64,000 bases of DNA from positions 4,278,001 through 4,342,000 of the forward strand of contig NZ_CP053748.1 of assembly GCF_024400215.1 (NCBI RefSeq). Direction: 5' to 3'. This stretch comes from Massilia sp. erpn (GTDB lineage Bacteria; Pseudomonadota; Gammaproteobacteria; Burkholderiales; Burkholderiaceae_D). Numbering within the stretch: the first letter of the stretch is position 1; the number at the start of each line of letters is the position of its first letter. Under the pieces are notes generated by a model. That model saw nothing but the letters and a program-made list of their open reading frames with translations, was not told the DNA's origin and did not search any database. The translations under genes were made by a program, and so were the position numbers. This document shows positions 43,663 through 52,206 of this stretch, one piece after another.

Positions 43663-43860
43663 ATGCCAAAAATGAAGACCAAGAGCTCCGCGAAGAAGCG
43701 TTTTCGCGTGCGTCCAGGTGGTACTGTGAAATCGGGCATGGCTTTCAAACGCCACATCCTGACCAAGAAAACCACCAAAAACAAGCGTCAACTGCGTGGT
43801 ACCCGTAACATCAATGCGTCCGACGTCACGAGCGTCTACCGCATGATGCCTACCGCTTAA
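43663..43860 (+). CDS. rpmI: Ribosomal protein bL35
   Basis: A 65-aa L35 with the typical N-terminus [20 protein letters not shown] and [17 protein letters not shown]. Component of the large ribosomal subunit. GGAG lies 23 nt before the ATG, separated from it by a hairpin. Followed by rplT after 25 bp. Confidence 0.98.
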   Translation: MPKMKTKSSAKKRFRVRPGGTVKSGMAFKRHILTKKTTKNKRQLRGTRNINASDVTSVYRMMPTA

Positions 43861-43885
43861 TCTCACACTCATTTAAGGAGCTACT

Positions 43886-44245
43886 ATGCCTCGAGTAAAA
43901 CGTGGGGTTACTGCGCGTGCCCGTCATAAGAAAGTACTGAATCTGGCCAAGGGTTACCGTGGTCGTCGCAGCAAGGTTTACCGTATTGCCAAGCAAGCAG
44001 TTATGCGCGCTGGCCAGTACGCATACCGCGACCGCCGTAACAAGAAGCGCGTCTTCCGCGCCCTGTGGATCACCCGTATCAACGCGGCTTCCCGCGAACA
44101 CGGCCTGACCTACAGCGTATTCATGAACGGCCTGAAAAAAGCCGCGATTGAACTGGACCGTAAAGTCCTGGCCGATATGGCTGTGATGGACAAGCCAGCG
44201 TTTGCTGCGATTGTCAACGTCGTCAAAGCCAAGATCGCTGCTTAA
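43886..44245 (+). CDS. rplT: Ribosomal protein bL20
   Basis: A 119-aa L20 with [20 protein letters not shown], the [26 protein letters not shown] block and [19 protein letters not shown]. It binds 23S rRNA early in assembly and is the known autogenous regulator of its operon in other bacteria. AAGGAG lies upstream of the ATG. Confidence 0.98.
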   Translation: MPRVKRGVTARARHKKVLNLAKGYRGRRSKVYRIAKQAVMRAGQYAYRDRRNKKRVFRALWITRINAASREHGLTYSVFMNGLKKAAIELDRKVLADMAVMDKPAFAAIVNVVKAKIAA

Positions 44246-44254
44246 TTGCCAGTG

Positions 44255-44323
44255 ATGGGCGCCGCTTCCGGGCGGTGCTCATAAAAAGAAGCGGGGCATG
44301 GTGCGAACCTATGCCCCGTTTTT
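44255..44323 (+). terminator. Competing hairpins / attenuator before pheS
   Basis: A terminator (stem 44292-44299 with 44311-44318, followed by TTTTT) lies between rplT and pheS. Upstream, 44259-44265 pairs with 44272-44278, and CCGCTTC (44262-44268) can instead pair with GAAGCGG (44288-44294), which overlaps the left arm of the terminator. A 9-codon ORF (44255-44284, MGAASGRCS) covers the first hairpin but has no Phe codons, unlike the E. coli pheM leader. Confidence 0.65.
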
Positions 44324-44350
44324 AATTTCCACCACAGGAAAAACAGTCGG

Positions 44351-45367
44351 ATGAACTCCCTCGAACAACTCGTCGTCGCGGCCCAGGCTGACTTTATCGC
44401 CGCCGCAGACGCTGCCGCCCTGGAAAACGCCAAAGCCAAATATCTGGGCAAGACCGGCCAGATCACCGAAATGATGAAGGGCCTGGGCAAACTCGACCCG
44501 GACGCCAAGAAGGCGCAGGGCGCCCTGATTAACGCCGCCAAGGTGCAGATCGAAGCCGCGCTGACCGCGCGCCGTGATGCCCTGGCCGAAGCCCAGCTGC
44601 AGCTGCGCCTGAATGCCGAAGCGATCGACGTGACCCTGTCGGGCCGCGGCCGTGCGCCGGGCGGCATCCATCCCGTGATGCGCACCTGGGAACGGGTGGA
44701 AGCGATCTTCCGCTCGATCGGCTTCGACGTGGCCGGTGGTCCCGAGATCGAAACCGACTGGACCAATTTCACCGCCTTGAACAGCCCGGAAAACCATCCG
44801 GCCCGTTCGATGCAGGACACCTTCTACATCGAAGGCAACGACAGCAGCGGCAAGCCGCTGCTGCTGCGTACCCACACCAGCCCGATGCAGGTGCGCTATG
44901 CGCGCAGCCATCAGCCGCCGATCAAGGTGATCGCGCCGGGCCGCACCTACCGCGTCGACAGCGACGCCACCCACTCGCCGATGTTCCACCAGGTCGAAGG
45001 CCTGTGGATCGCCGAGAACATCAGCTTCGCCGACCTGAAAGGCGTCTACCTGAACTTCGTCAAGGCCTTCTTCGAGACCGACGACCTGCAGGTGCGCTTC
45101 CGTCCTTCCTACTTCCCGTTCACCGAACCGTCGGCCGAGATCGACATCGCCTTCGGCAGCGGTCCGCTCAAAGGGCGCTGGCTGGAAGTGTCGGGCTCCG
45201 GCCAGGTGCACCCGAACGTGGTGCGCAACTTCGGCCTCGATCCGGAAAAATACATCGGCTTCGCGTTCGGCTCCGGCCTTGAGCGCCTGACGATGCTGCG
45301 CTATGGCGTCAACGACCTGCGCCTGTTCTACGAAGGCGACCTGCGCTTCCTGAAGCAGTTCAACTGA
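44351..45367 (+). CDS. pheS: Phenylalanyl-tRNA synthetase alpha subunit
   Basis: A 338-aa alpha chain: N-terminal coiled coil (about residues 1-90) and class II catalytic core with [43 protein letters not shown] and [16 protein letters not shown], then [22 protein letters not shown] (motif 3). It charges tRNA-Phe as an alpha2beta2 complex with PheT. Confidence 0.98.
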   Translation: MNSLEQLVVAAQADFIAAADAAALENAKAKYLGKTGQITEMMKGLGKLDPDAKKAQGALINAAKVQIEAALTARRDALAEAQLQLRLNAEAIDVTLSGRGRAPGGIHPVMRTWERVEAIFRSIGFDVAGGPEIETDWTNFTALNSPENHPARSMQDTFYIEGNDSSGKPLLLRTHTSPMQVRYARSHQPPIKVIAPGRTYRVDSDATHSPMFHQVEGLWIAENISFADLKGVYLNFVKAFFETDDLQVRFRPSYFPFTEPSAEIDIAFGSGPLKGRWLEVSGSGQVHPNVVRNFGLDPEKYIGFAFGSGLERLTMLRYGVNDLRLFYEGDLRFLKQFN

Positions 45368-45420
45368 GCGCCGCCGACCCGGCGTTGTGAACCGAAACTA
45401 AAAGAATACGAAGGCTGATT

Positions 45421-47847
45421 ATGCAATTCTCCGAAAACTGGCTCCGTACCATGGTCGATCCGAAGATGACTTCGGATGAACTGGCGCACCTGCTGACCAT
45501 GTCCGGCCTCGAAGTGGAAGAAGTGGAACCCGTGGCACCGCCATTCTCCAACGTGGTGGTAGGCCATGTGCGCGAAATGGCCAAGCATCCGAACGCCGAC
45601 CGCCTGAACGTGTGCCAGGTGGACGTGGGCACCGGCACCTTGCTGAATATCGTCTGCGGCGCGCCGAACGTGCGTCCGGGCCTGAAAGTGGTGTGCGCCA
45701 CGGCCGGCGCCGTGCTGCCGCCTGGCGCCGACGGCAAGCCGTTTGAAATCAAGGTGGGCCAGCTGCGCGGCGTCGAGTCGCAAGGCATGCTGTGCTCCGC
45801 GCGCGAACTGAAGCTGTCGGAAGACCATGGCGGCCTGCTGGAACTGCCGGACGATGCGCCGGTGGGCCAGAACTTCCGCGACTACTTCGCCCTGAATGAC
45901 CTGAAGTTCACCATCAAGCTGACCCCGAACAAGGCGGACTGCCTGTCGGTGCTGGGCGTGGCGCGCGAAGTGGCGGCCCTGACCGGCGCGCCGCTGACAC
46001 TGGCGCAATACCGCCCGGTGGCTGTCAACATGGACGAGAAGCTGCCGGTGAAGATCAGCGCCCCCGAGCTGTGCGGCCGTTTCGCCGGCCGCGTGATCCG
46101 CGGCCTGAACGCCAAGGCCAGCACGCCGGAATGGATGAAGCAGCGCCTCGAGCGCAGCGGCCAGCGTCCGGTGTCGGCCCTGGTCGACATCTCCAACTAC
46201 GTGATGCTGGAAGTGGGCCGTCCATCGCACGTTTTCGATATGGACAAGATCCACGGCAGCCTCGATGTGCGCTGGGGTAAGCAGGGCGAGACCCTGAAGC
46301 TCCTGAACGGCAACACCATCGAAGTCGACGGGTGGGTCGGCGTGATCGCCGACGAGAAGGAACTCGAATCGCTGGCCGGCATCATGGGCGGTGACGCCAC
46401 CGCTGTTTCGCTGGAAACCGAGAACATCTATCTGGAAGCCGCGTTCTGGTGGCCCAACGCCATCCAGGGCCGCGCCCGCAAATACAATTTCAGCACCGAT
46501 GCCGCCCACCGCTTCGAGCGTGGCGTGGATGCCGAAACCATCGCCGAGCATATCGAGCGCATCACCTCGCTGATCGTGGAAATCTGCGGCACGCCGCAAA
46601 CCAAGGTCGGCCCGATCGATGACCAGAAGGTGAATATGCCGCAGCGCGCTCCCGTGAGCATGCGCACCGCGCGCGCGCAGAAGGTGATCGGCGTGCCTTT
46701 GACCGACGAAGTCGTGGCCGACATCTTCCAGCGCCTGAACCTGGAATTCACCCTGGCCGACGGCGTGTTCTCCGTGACCGCGCCGAGCTACCGCTTCGAC
46801 ATCGAGATCGAGGAAGACCTGATCGAGGAAGTGGCGCGCGTCTATGGCTTCGAGAACATCCCAACGCTGCCGCCGGTGGCCGCCAGCCAGATGCTGATCG
46901 CGCCGGAAGACACCCGTTCCGTGTTCGCCGTGCGCCACCAGCTGGCCGGCCTGGGTTACCAGGAAGTGGTGAATATGAGCTTCGTGGAAGCGGCCTGGGA
47001 GCAGGATTTCAGCGGCAACGACAATTCGATCAAGCTGCAAAACCCGATCGCCAGCCAGCTGAGCGTGATGCGTACTTCGCTGATCGGCAGCCTGGTCGCC
47101 AATGTGCGCTATAACCTGAACCGCAAGGCCAGCCGCGTGCGCCTGTTCGAAGTGGGCGCCATCTACCAGCGCGACGCGTCCGTGGCCGATGGTCCGCTGA
47201 CCGTGGCCGGCTACCACCAGCCGCAGCGCGTGGCCGCCATGGCCTACGGCCCTTGCGAGGACGAGCAATGGGGCCAGGCCACCCGCGACATCGATTACTT
47301 CGACGTCAAGGCCGACCTGGAAGCCCTGTTCGCACCTGCCACCCTGCGTTTCGCCAAGCTGGCGCATCCGGCCCTGCACCCGGGCCGCGCCGCCTCGGTC
47401 GAGCTGGACGGCAAGGTGATCGGTTTCCTGGGCGAACTGCATCCGCGCTGGCTGCAGAAATACGATCTGCCGAAAGCGCCGGTGTTGTTCGAAGTCGATG
47501 CAGTTGCACTGCAGCAACGTGCTGTGCCACAATATGCCGAGATTTCGAAGTTCCCGGGCGCCAGCCGCGACCTCGCCGTGCTGGTCAGGCAGGATGTGGC
47601 GGCCCAGGATCTGCTCGACGCTTTCCACGGCGCGGCGCAGGCGCACGCGGCAGGCCGCATCGTGCAAGCCATTGTTTTGTTTGATGAATATCGCGGCAAA
47701 GGGCTGGAAGCGGACGAAAAATCGCTTGCTTTCCGCTTTAGCTTGCAAGATACTCAAAACACCCTGCAAGACGAAGTGGTCGATGCCCTGATGGCCGCGC
47801 TGGCTGATGCTGCCGTGCAAAAACACGGCGCCAAACTGCGCGCTTGA
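45421..47847 (+). CDS. pheT: Phenylalanyl-tRNA synthetase beta subunit
   Basis: An 808-aa beta chain: tRNA-binding EMAP-like domain ([25 protein letters not shown], residues about 40-65), B3/B4 editing domain, B5 domain ([23 protein letters not shown]), catalytic-like domain and C-terminal ferredoxin-fold anticodon domain ([16 protein letters not shown]). 53 bp after pheS. Confidence 0.98.
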   Translation: MQFSENWLRTMVDPKMTSDELAHLLTMSGLEVEEVEPVAPPFSNVVVGHVREMAKHPNADRLNVCQVDVGTGTLLNIVCGAPNVRPGLKVVCATAGAVLPPGADGKPFEIKVGQLRGVESQGMLCSARELKLSEDHGGLLELPDDAPVGQNFRDYFALNDLKFTIKLTPNKADCLSVLGVAREVAALTGAPLTLAQYRPVAVNMDEKLPVKISAPELCGRFAGRVIRGLNAKASTPEWMKQRLERSGQRPVSALVDISNYVMLEVGRPSHVFDMDKIHGSLDVRWGKQGETLKLLNGNTIEVDGWVGVIADEKELESLAGIMGGDATAVSLETENIYLEAAFWWPNAIQGRARKYNFSTDAAHRFERGVDAETIAEHIERITSLIVEICGTPQTKVGPIDDQKVNMPQRAPVSMRTARAQKVIGVPLTDEVVADIFQRLNLEFTLADGVFSVTAPSYRFDIEIEEDLIEEVARVYGFENIPTLPPVAASQMLIAPEDTRSVFAVRHQLAGLGYQEVVNMSFVEAAWEQDFSGNDNSIKLQNPIASQLSVMRTSLIGSLVANVRYNLNRKASRVRLFEVGAIYQRDASVADGPLTVAGYHQPQRVAAMAYGPCEDEQWGQATRDIDYFDVKADLEALFAPATLRFAKLAHPALHPGRAASVELDGKVIGFLGELHPRWLQKYDLPKAPVLFEVDAVALQQRAVPQYAEISKFPGASRDLAVLVRQDVAAQDLLDAFHGAAQAHAAGRIVQAIVLFDEYRGKGLEADEKSLAFRFSLQDTQNTLQDEVVDALMAALADAAVQKHGAKLRA

Positions 47848-47891
47848 TAGCTTCCTTGCAGTAACAAGGGTTTTTATTCAGTTAACACCAG

Positions 47892-47912
47892 GGAGTCCGG
47901 CGATGCCGGACT
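47892..47912 (+). repeat. Perfect inverted repeat upstream of ihfA
   Basis: A 9-bp perfect stem (GAGTCCGGC, then GAT, then GCCGGACTC), 45 bp after pheT, not followed by a T tract. It contains an ATG in the ihfA frame. It may be an mRNA stabiliser or translational control element. Confidence 0.6.
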
Positions 47913-48007
47913 CATGTTCTTTGAGAAGGCAGGGCAGGAAAATTAATAACAACGACGTTGATTCCGCCGTACTCCAATCCGCATTGGATGCCGATCTGCA
48001 CCGCGCG

Positions 48008-48355
48008 ATGCAGGTAGCCAAGGTACGCCAGGAAGCTGAAAGAGATTTGCCGACGCTGACCAAGGCGGAGCTGGCCGAACTGCTGTTCGAGCAGGTGGGC
48101 CTGAACAAGCGCGAGGCCAAGGATATGGTCGAAACCTTCTTCGACGAGATCCGCAATGCGCTGGAGCGCGGCGAAGCGGTGAAATTGTCCGGTTTCGGCA
48201 ATTTCCAGCTGCGCGACAAGCCGCAGCGTCCAGGCCGCAACCCGAAGACCGGGGAAGAGATTCCGATCACGGCGCGCCGCGTCGTGACCTTCCATGCCAG
48301 TCAAAAGCTGAAGAGCATGGTGGAAGACAGCGCCGCGCTGGCGCGGGCTGCCTGA
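48008..48355 (+). CDS. ihfA: Integration host factor alpha subunit
   Basis: At least 115 aa, with the IHF/HU fold: [87 protein letters not shown] bends DNA at specific sites. The start is uncertain: the frame is open further up, with ATG at 47903 (GGGAG site, but inside a 9-bp hairpin) and an ATT at 47942 after a purine-rich stretch. Standard pheT-ihfA-merR neighbour order. Confidence 0.9.
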   Translation: MQVAKVRQEAERDLPTLTKAELAELLFEQVGLNKREAKDMVETFFDEIRNALERGEAVKLSGFGNFQLRDKPQRPGRNPKTGEEIPITARRVVTFHASQKLKSMVEDSAALARAA

Positions 48356-48368
48356 GTAAGGACGCCGC

Positions 48369-48785
48369 ATGAACGATCGCCTCGGCAAGTCGGAACTGGT
48401 GGTGCTGCCGCCGATTCCCGCCAAGCGCTACTTCACCATCGGCGAAGTGAGCGAGCTGTGCGGCGTGAAGCCGCATGTGCTGCGCTACTGGGAGCAGGAA
48501 TTCACCCAGCTCAAGCCGGTCAAGCGGCGCGGCAACCGCCGCTATTACCAGCATCATGAGGTGCTGCTGATCCGGCGCATCCGGGAATTATTGTATGAGC
48601 AGGGCTTCACAATCAGCGGCGCCCGCAATAAACTCGACACCCGGGCATACGATCCGGCGCAGGAAGAGTATGATGAAGGCTCCGGCCCCGGTTCCGATGC
48701 CGGTGCGCAGCCGTCCGCGCCGCCACCGCTGGACCGTGACATGATACGCAGCGAACTGCTGGCGATCCTGGATTTGCTGAAGTAA
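48369..48785 (+). CDS. MerR family transcriptional regulator
   Basis: A 138-aa MerR-type protein, with HTH YFTIGEVSELCGVKPHVLRYWEQEFTQLKPVKRRGNRRYYQHHEV at residues 21-65, then a short coiled coil and an Asp/Pro-rich tail. No conserved metal-binding cysteines. The gene regularly follows ihfA in betaproteobacteria; its target is unknown to me. The gap to ihfA is 13 bp. Confidence 0.93.
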   Translation: MNDRLGKSELVVLPPIPAKRYFTIGEVSELCGVKPHVLRYWEQEFTQLKPVKRRGNRRYYQHHEVLLIRRIRELLYEQGFTISGARNKLDTRAYDPAQEEYDEGSGPGSDAGAQPSAPPPLDRDMIRSELLAILDLLK

Positions 48786-48807
48786 GGCAGGGGCGAGGAG
48801 CACAAAG

Positions 48808-48832
48808 AGGCGCGCGCATAGCGCCTTTTTTT
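48808..48832 (+). terminator. Terminator of the thrS-merR operon
   Basis: Stem AGGCGC/GCGCCT (48808-48813 with 48821-48826), 7-nt loop, T tract to 48832. It lies 22 bp after the MerR stop. Confidence 0.85.
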
Positions 48833-48861
48833 CGTCCGGCGCGGCCTGTTTTTTTTAGTGA

Positions 48862-48879
48862 TACAATATCAATATTGTA
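48862..48879. promoter_or_regulatory. TACAATAT palindrome upstream of the response regulator gene
   Basis: A perfect inverted repeat TACAATAT-CA-ATATTGTA about 90 bp before the ATG of the response regulator gene, flanked by two AGTGATA direct copies (48857-48863 and about 48889-48895). TACAAT could serve as a -10 element. A likely operator; the protein is unknown. Confidence 0.45.
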
Positions 48880-48967
48880 GTTTTGTTAGTGATAGTGCAG
48901 ACGCTGATCCGGAGCGGCGTTCGCTCCAGGGCTTCTTTCCCATGCAGGTACAAGACGAGGGAAAACA

Positions 48968-49600
48968 ATGATACGCGTTGCCATTTGTGACGATCATCAG
49001 ATAGTAAGAGCGGGCTTCAAGCAGATTTTCTCGTCCTCGGACGAGTTCAATGTGGTGGCGGAAGGCAGCACGGGGCGCGAGGCGCTCGACATCGCCCGCC
49101 GCGAGATTTGCGATGTGCTGCTGCTGGATATTGCCATGCCCGACCAGAGCGGCATCGATACCCTGCGCACCATCCGCCAGGGCCAGCCCGATCTGCCGGT
49201 ACTGATCCTGTCCGGCTATCCGGCGCAGCAATACGCGCTGAACCTGTTCAAGATGGGCGCCAACGGCTACCTGAACAAGGAATGCGAGGCCGAGGAATTG
49301 ATCACCGCCGTGCGCACCGTGCACCAGGGCCGGCGCTACGTCAGCTCGCAAGTGGGCGAGCTGCTGGCGCAAAGTTTCGACCGCGATCCGAACACAGCCC
49401 TGCATACGGAGCTGTCGGACCGCGAATTCCAGGTCTTCCTGCGGCTGGCGCGCGGCGCCACCGTGTCCGATATCGGGGTGGCGCTCTCGCTCAGCATCAA
49501 GACGGTCAGCACTTACCGCACCCGCATCATGGAAAAAATGGGCTTGCAGTCGAATAGCGATCTGACCTACTACGCCATGAAGAATAATCTGCTGGATTGA
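48968..49600 (+). CDS. NarL/FixJ-type response regulator
   Basis: A 210-aa two-component regulator. Receiver at residues 1-120 with DDHQ, phosphoacceptor Asp54 in LLLDIAMPD, and Lys in NGYLNKECEAEE. C-terminal LuxR HTH (LSDREFQVFLRLARGATVSDIGVALSLSIKTVSTYRTRIMEKMG). It is followed by the sensor kinase gene on the same strand, 124 bp away, and is probably its partner. Confidence 0.95.
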   Translation: MIRVAICDDHQIVRAGFKQIFSSSDEFNVVAEGSTGREALDIARREICDVLLLDIAMPDQSGIDTLRTIRQGQPDLPVLILSGYPAQQYALNLFKMGANGYLNKECEAEELITAVRTVHQGRRYVSSQVGELLAQSFDRDPNTALHTELSDREFQVFLRLARGATVSDIGVALSLSIKTVSTYRTRIMEKMGLQSNSDLTYYAMKNNLLD

Positions 49601-49724
49601 AAAATAGTTCCTGAGTGCAAAGGGTGCGCACGGTAGGATTTCCGGCGGGAAGTATTTTGAGGGCCAGTCTATAATGAACGGCCCGGCTTTCCGCCGATGC
49701 ACACCTAGAAGGATGCCTGTCAGG

Positions 49725-51278
49725 ATGTATTTCACCGATCAATCGGCGCCCAAACACCGGCTACCGCTGTACAAGACGGTTCTGTGCATTACCTGCGCAC
49801 TGATCCTGATCGTCAACGGCCTCAGCCTGTTTCACAATCTGCGTTCGCTGAAGGGCGCCAATGCCCAACTGGCGCAGAGTTCGCGCGTGGCCGAGCGGCT
49901 GCAATACCTGAATGTCCTGGTGCTCGACGCGGAAAGCAGCACGCGCGCCTACTTCATCTCCGGCAATGAAAACTATCTGGGCCCGATGCGCGGCGCCCTG
50001 AAGGATAGCGAAACCGAATTCCGCGAACTGGAGCAACTGCTCCAGGATAATCCCAACCAGCTCAAAAACCTGGCCCAGCTGAAGAATCTGGTGCGCCGCA
50101 AGCTCGGCATCCTGAGCCAGGGCCTGGACGTCTACCGCCATGGCGGCCTGAATGAGATCGTCAATATCGCCCGCGTCAGCGACAGCCGCAGCAGCATGGA
50201 TGAAATCCGCCTGCAGGTGGTCATCATGGTGCAGGAGCAGAACGAAACCATGGCGCAGCGCAGCGCCAGCTTCTACCAGGAATATGAAAAGGCCGTGCTG
50301 CTGGGCACTGGCATCAACGCCGTCGCCATCGTGGTGCTGATCATGTTCTACCAGCTGGTGCGGCGCAGCTTTGGCCACCGCGCGGCGGTCGAGCATGCCT
50401 TGCAAGCCTCGAACGAGAACCTGGAATCGACGGTGGCCCAGCGTACCGAGCAGCTGTCCGTGCTGTCGCGCCACCTGATCAGCATCAGCGAGGAAGAGAA
50501 GGTGCGCCTGTCGCGCGAACTGCATGACGAGATGGGCGCCAACCTGACCTCCATCAGCATGGACATCACGGCCGTCACCATGCAGCTGCAAAAGACCGAC
50601 CCCGAGCTGGCTTCCAAGCTCAAGCGCGCGCGCGCCACCCTGCTCGAAACGGTGGAATTGAAGCGCCGCATCATCGAAAACCTGCGCCCCAGCCTGCTCG
50701 ACAACCTGGGCCTGTGCGCCGCCATCGACAGCTACTGCGAGGAATTCGCGCGCCTGGCCGGCATTCCCTGCGATACTGAAATCGGCCCGGAGGTCGACGG
50801 CATCGCCAAGGCCGGCGAGACCAGCCTGTCGATCGCGCTGTTCCGCATCGTGCAGGAATCGCTGACCAATATCCGCAAATACGCGCGCGCCGACATGGTG
50901 TCGGTGACGCTCAAGCGCAATGGCGAAGGCATGCTGGTCCTGCGCATCATCGACGATGGCGTGGGGATTGCCTCCAACACCCTGGTGAAACCGATGTCGC
51001 ATGGCTTGCTCGGCATGCGTGAGCGAGCTTTGCTGCTGGGGGGGACTTTGAATATCCGGCGCGGACGGGGCGACAAGGGTACCTGCATCGAGGTGCATAT
51101 CCCACTGCGCCCCAAGGCGGAGACTGCGAACCAGTCTCCGGCGGCGGCCCTGGCGGCCGCCAAGCTGGGCGGCATCAGCAGCGGGCTACATCGACGAGCA
51201 GACGATCATACTCCGTCTTCGCCACCTTATAGCACTCGCCCGCATAGCGCTCCAGACCCGCACGATCAAGTACAGTGA
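49725..51278 (+). CDS. CHASE3-type sensor histidine kinase (HisKA_3)
   Basis: A 517-aa membrane kinase. TM1 at about residues 16-36, a periplasmic CHASE3-like helical domain (LDAESSTRAYFISGNENYL), TM2 at about 205-222, coiled coil, HisKA_3 dimer domain with the phospho-His in LSRELHDEMGANLTSI, and an HATPase domain with DDGVGI and GLLGMRERALLLGG. The start (49725 or 49713) is not certain. The last ~34 codons overlap the convergent Crp/Fnr-like gene and are low-complexity, so the true protein could be a late extension of the family. Confidence 0.92.
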   Translation: MYFTDQSAPKHRLPLYKTVLCITCALILIVNGLSLFHNLRSLKGANAQLAQSSRVAERLQYLNVLVLDAESSTRAYFISGNENYLGPMRGALKDSETEFRELEQLLQDNPNQLKNLAQLKNLVRRKLGILSQGLDVYRHGGLNEIVNIARVSDSRSSMDEIRLQVVIMVQEQNETMAQRSASFYQEYEKAVLLGTGINAVAIVVLIMFYQLVRRSFGHRAAVEHALQASNENLESTVAQRTEQLSVLSRHLISISEEEKVRLSRELHDEMGANLTSISMDITAVTMQLQKTDPELASKLKRARATLLETVELKRRIIENLRPSLLDNLGLCAAIDSYCEEFARLAGIPCDTEIGPEVDGIAKAGETSLSIALFRIVQESLTNIRKYARADMVSVTLKRNGEGMLVLRIIDDGVGIASNTLVKPMSHGLLGMRERALLLGGTLNIRRGRGDKGTCIEVHIPLRPKAETANQSPAAALAAAKLGGISSGLHRRADDHTPSSPPYSTRPHSAPDPHDQVQ

Positions 51279-51984
51279 TATTGCCGCGGCGGTAAGTGAT
51301 CATGCCTTCCTCCTGCAGCTTACCGGCGGCGGCCGTGATGCTTTCGCGGCGCACGCCGAGCATGATGGAAATCATTTCCTGGGTCACTTTGAGTTCATTG
51401 CTGGCCGAGCGGTCCAGGCGGTCGAGCAGCCAGCGGCACAGCTTCTGCTCGATCGAGCTGTGGCGGCCGCCGACGGCGTTTTGCGCCATCTGGGCGAACA
51501 GGGCGGTGTTGTAGCGCATCAGCAGCTGGGGCAGGGCGCCGCCCTGGTTGAACGCCTGGCGCAGATGCTGGGCTTTCAGGCGGTAGCCATAGCCGGCGCT
51601 TTGCACCACGCCGCCGCACATGGCGCGCTCGCCTTCGAACATCGAGACGCCCACCACGCCTTCATGGCCGACCACGGCAATCTCCGTGGTCGCACCGTCT
51701 TCCATCACATACAGCAGCGACACGATTGCCGTCGTTGGAAAATACACGTTTTCCAATTTGCTGCCATACTCAAATAATTCCTTGCCAAACGGCAGCTGTA
51801 CCAGTTCCAGGTGCTCAAACAGGGATTCCAGAACTTCACGAGGCAGGGCCGCCAGCAGCTCGTTTTGCTGGGCGCCGCTATAGCTGACAACAGGCCGGGA
51901 CGCAACTTTGAACTCGCGTTCGCCCATGGGCAGAGGACGGGAGGTCGGGGTTTTTACGGAAGCGCCAAGTTGAGTGTTGTTCAT
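51175..51984 (-). CDS. Crp/Fnr family transcriptional regulator
   Basis: A 269-aa regulator with an N-terminal cNMP-binding-like beta-barrel (LPFGKELFEYGSKLENVYFPTTAIVSLLYVMEDG, residues about 67-100) and a C-terminal winged helix (LKVTQEMISIMLGVRRESITAAAGKLQEEGMITYRRG). There are no N-terminal Fnr-type cysteines and the PTAIVSLL-type sensor lacks the classical cAMP-binding RE-TA signature. The ATG at 51984 follows GAGGAAC. It overlaps the kinase gene by 104 bp, tail to tail. Confidence 0.92.
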   Translation of the reverse strand: MNNTQLGASVKTPTSRPLPMGEREFKVASRPVVSYSGAQQNELLAALPREVLESLFEHLELVQLPFGKELFEYGSKLENVYFPTTAIVSLLYVMEDGATTEIAVVGHEGVVGVSMFEGERAMCGGVVQSAGYGYRLKAQHLRQAFNQGGALPQLLMRYNTALFAQMAQNAVGGRHSSIEQKLCRWLLDRLDRSASNELKVTQEMISIMLGVRRESITAAAGKLQEEGMITYRRGNITVLDRAGLERYAGECYKVAKTEYDRLLVDVARC

Positions 51985-52206
51985 TTTGTTCCTCACAAGC
52001 TTAAAGTACACAAGTCGCAATCGGCGCCGGCTGCCGTAACCGGGTGGGCTTCTGTTCTCGCTTCCACTTAACCGATCGCGTTGGTGCTACTTTAAGTTCT
52101 TGTGTGCCTGACGAACATAAGACGGGTTTCCGCCTCCGTGTAGGCTGCCAGCATGGCGCTTTGTCAGCATAGTCCTACTGCAACTTAACTGAAACTTAAG
52201 CCAGCC

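Noticed and set aside
44255..44284. The 9-codon ORF before pheS as a pheM-type leader peptide
   Set aside because: It has no phenylalanine codon, so it cannot sense Phe-tRNA; retained only as part of a possible non-classical attenuator.
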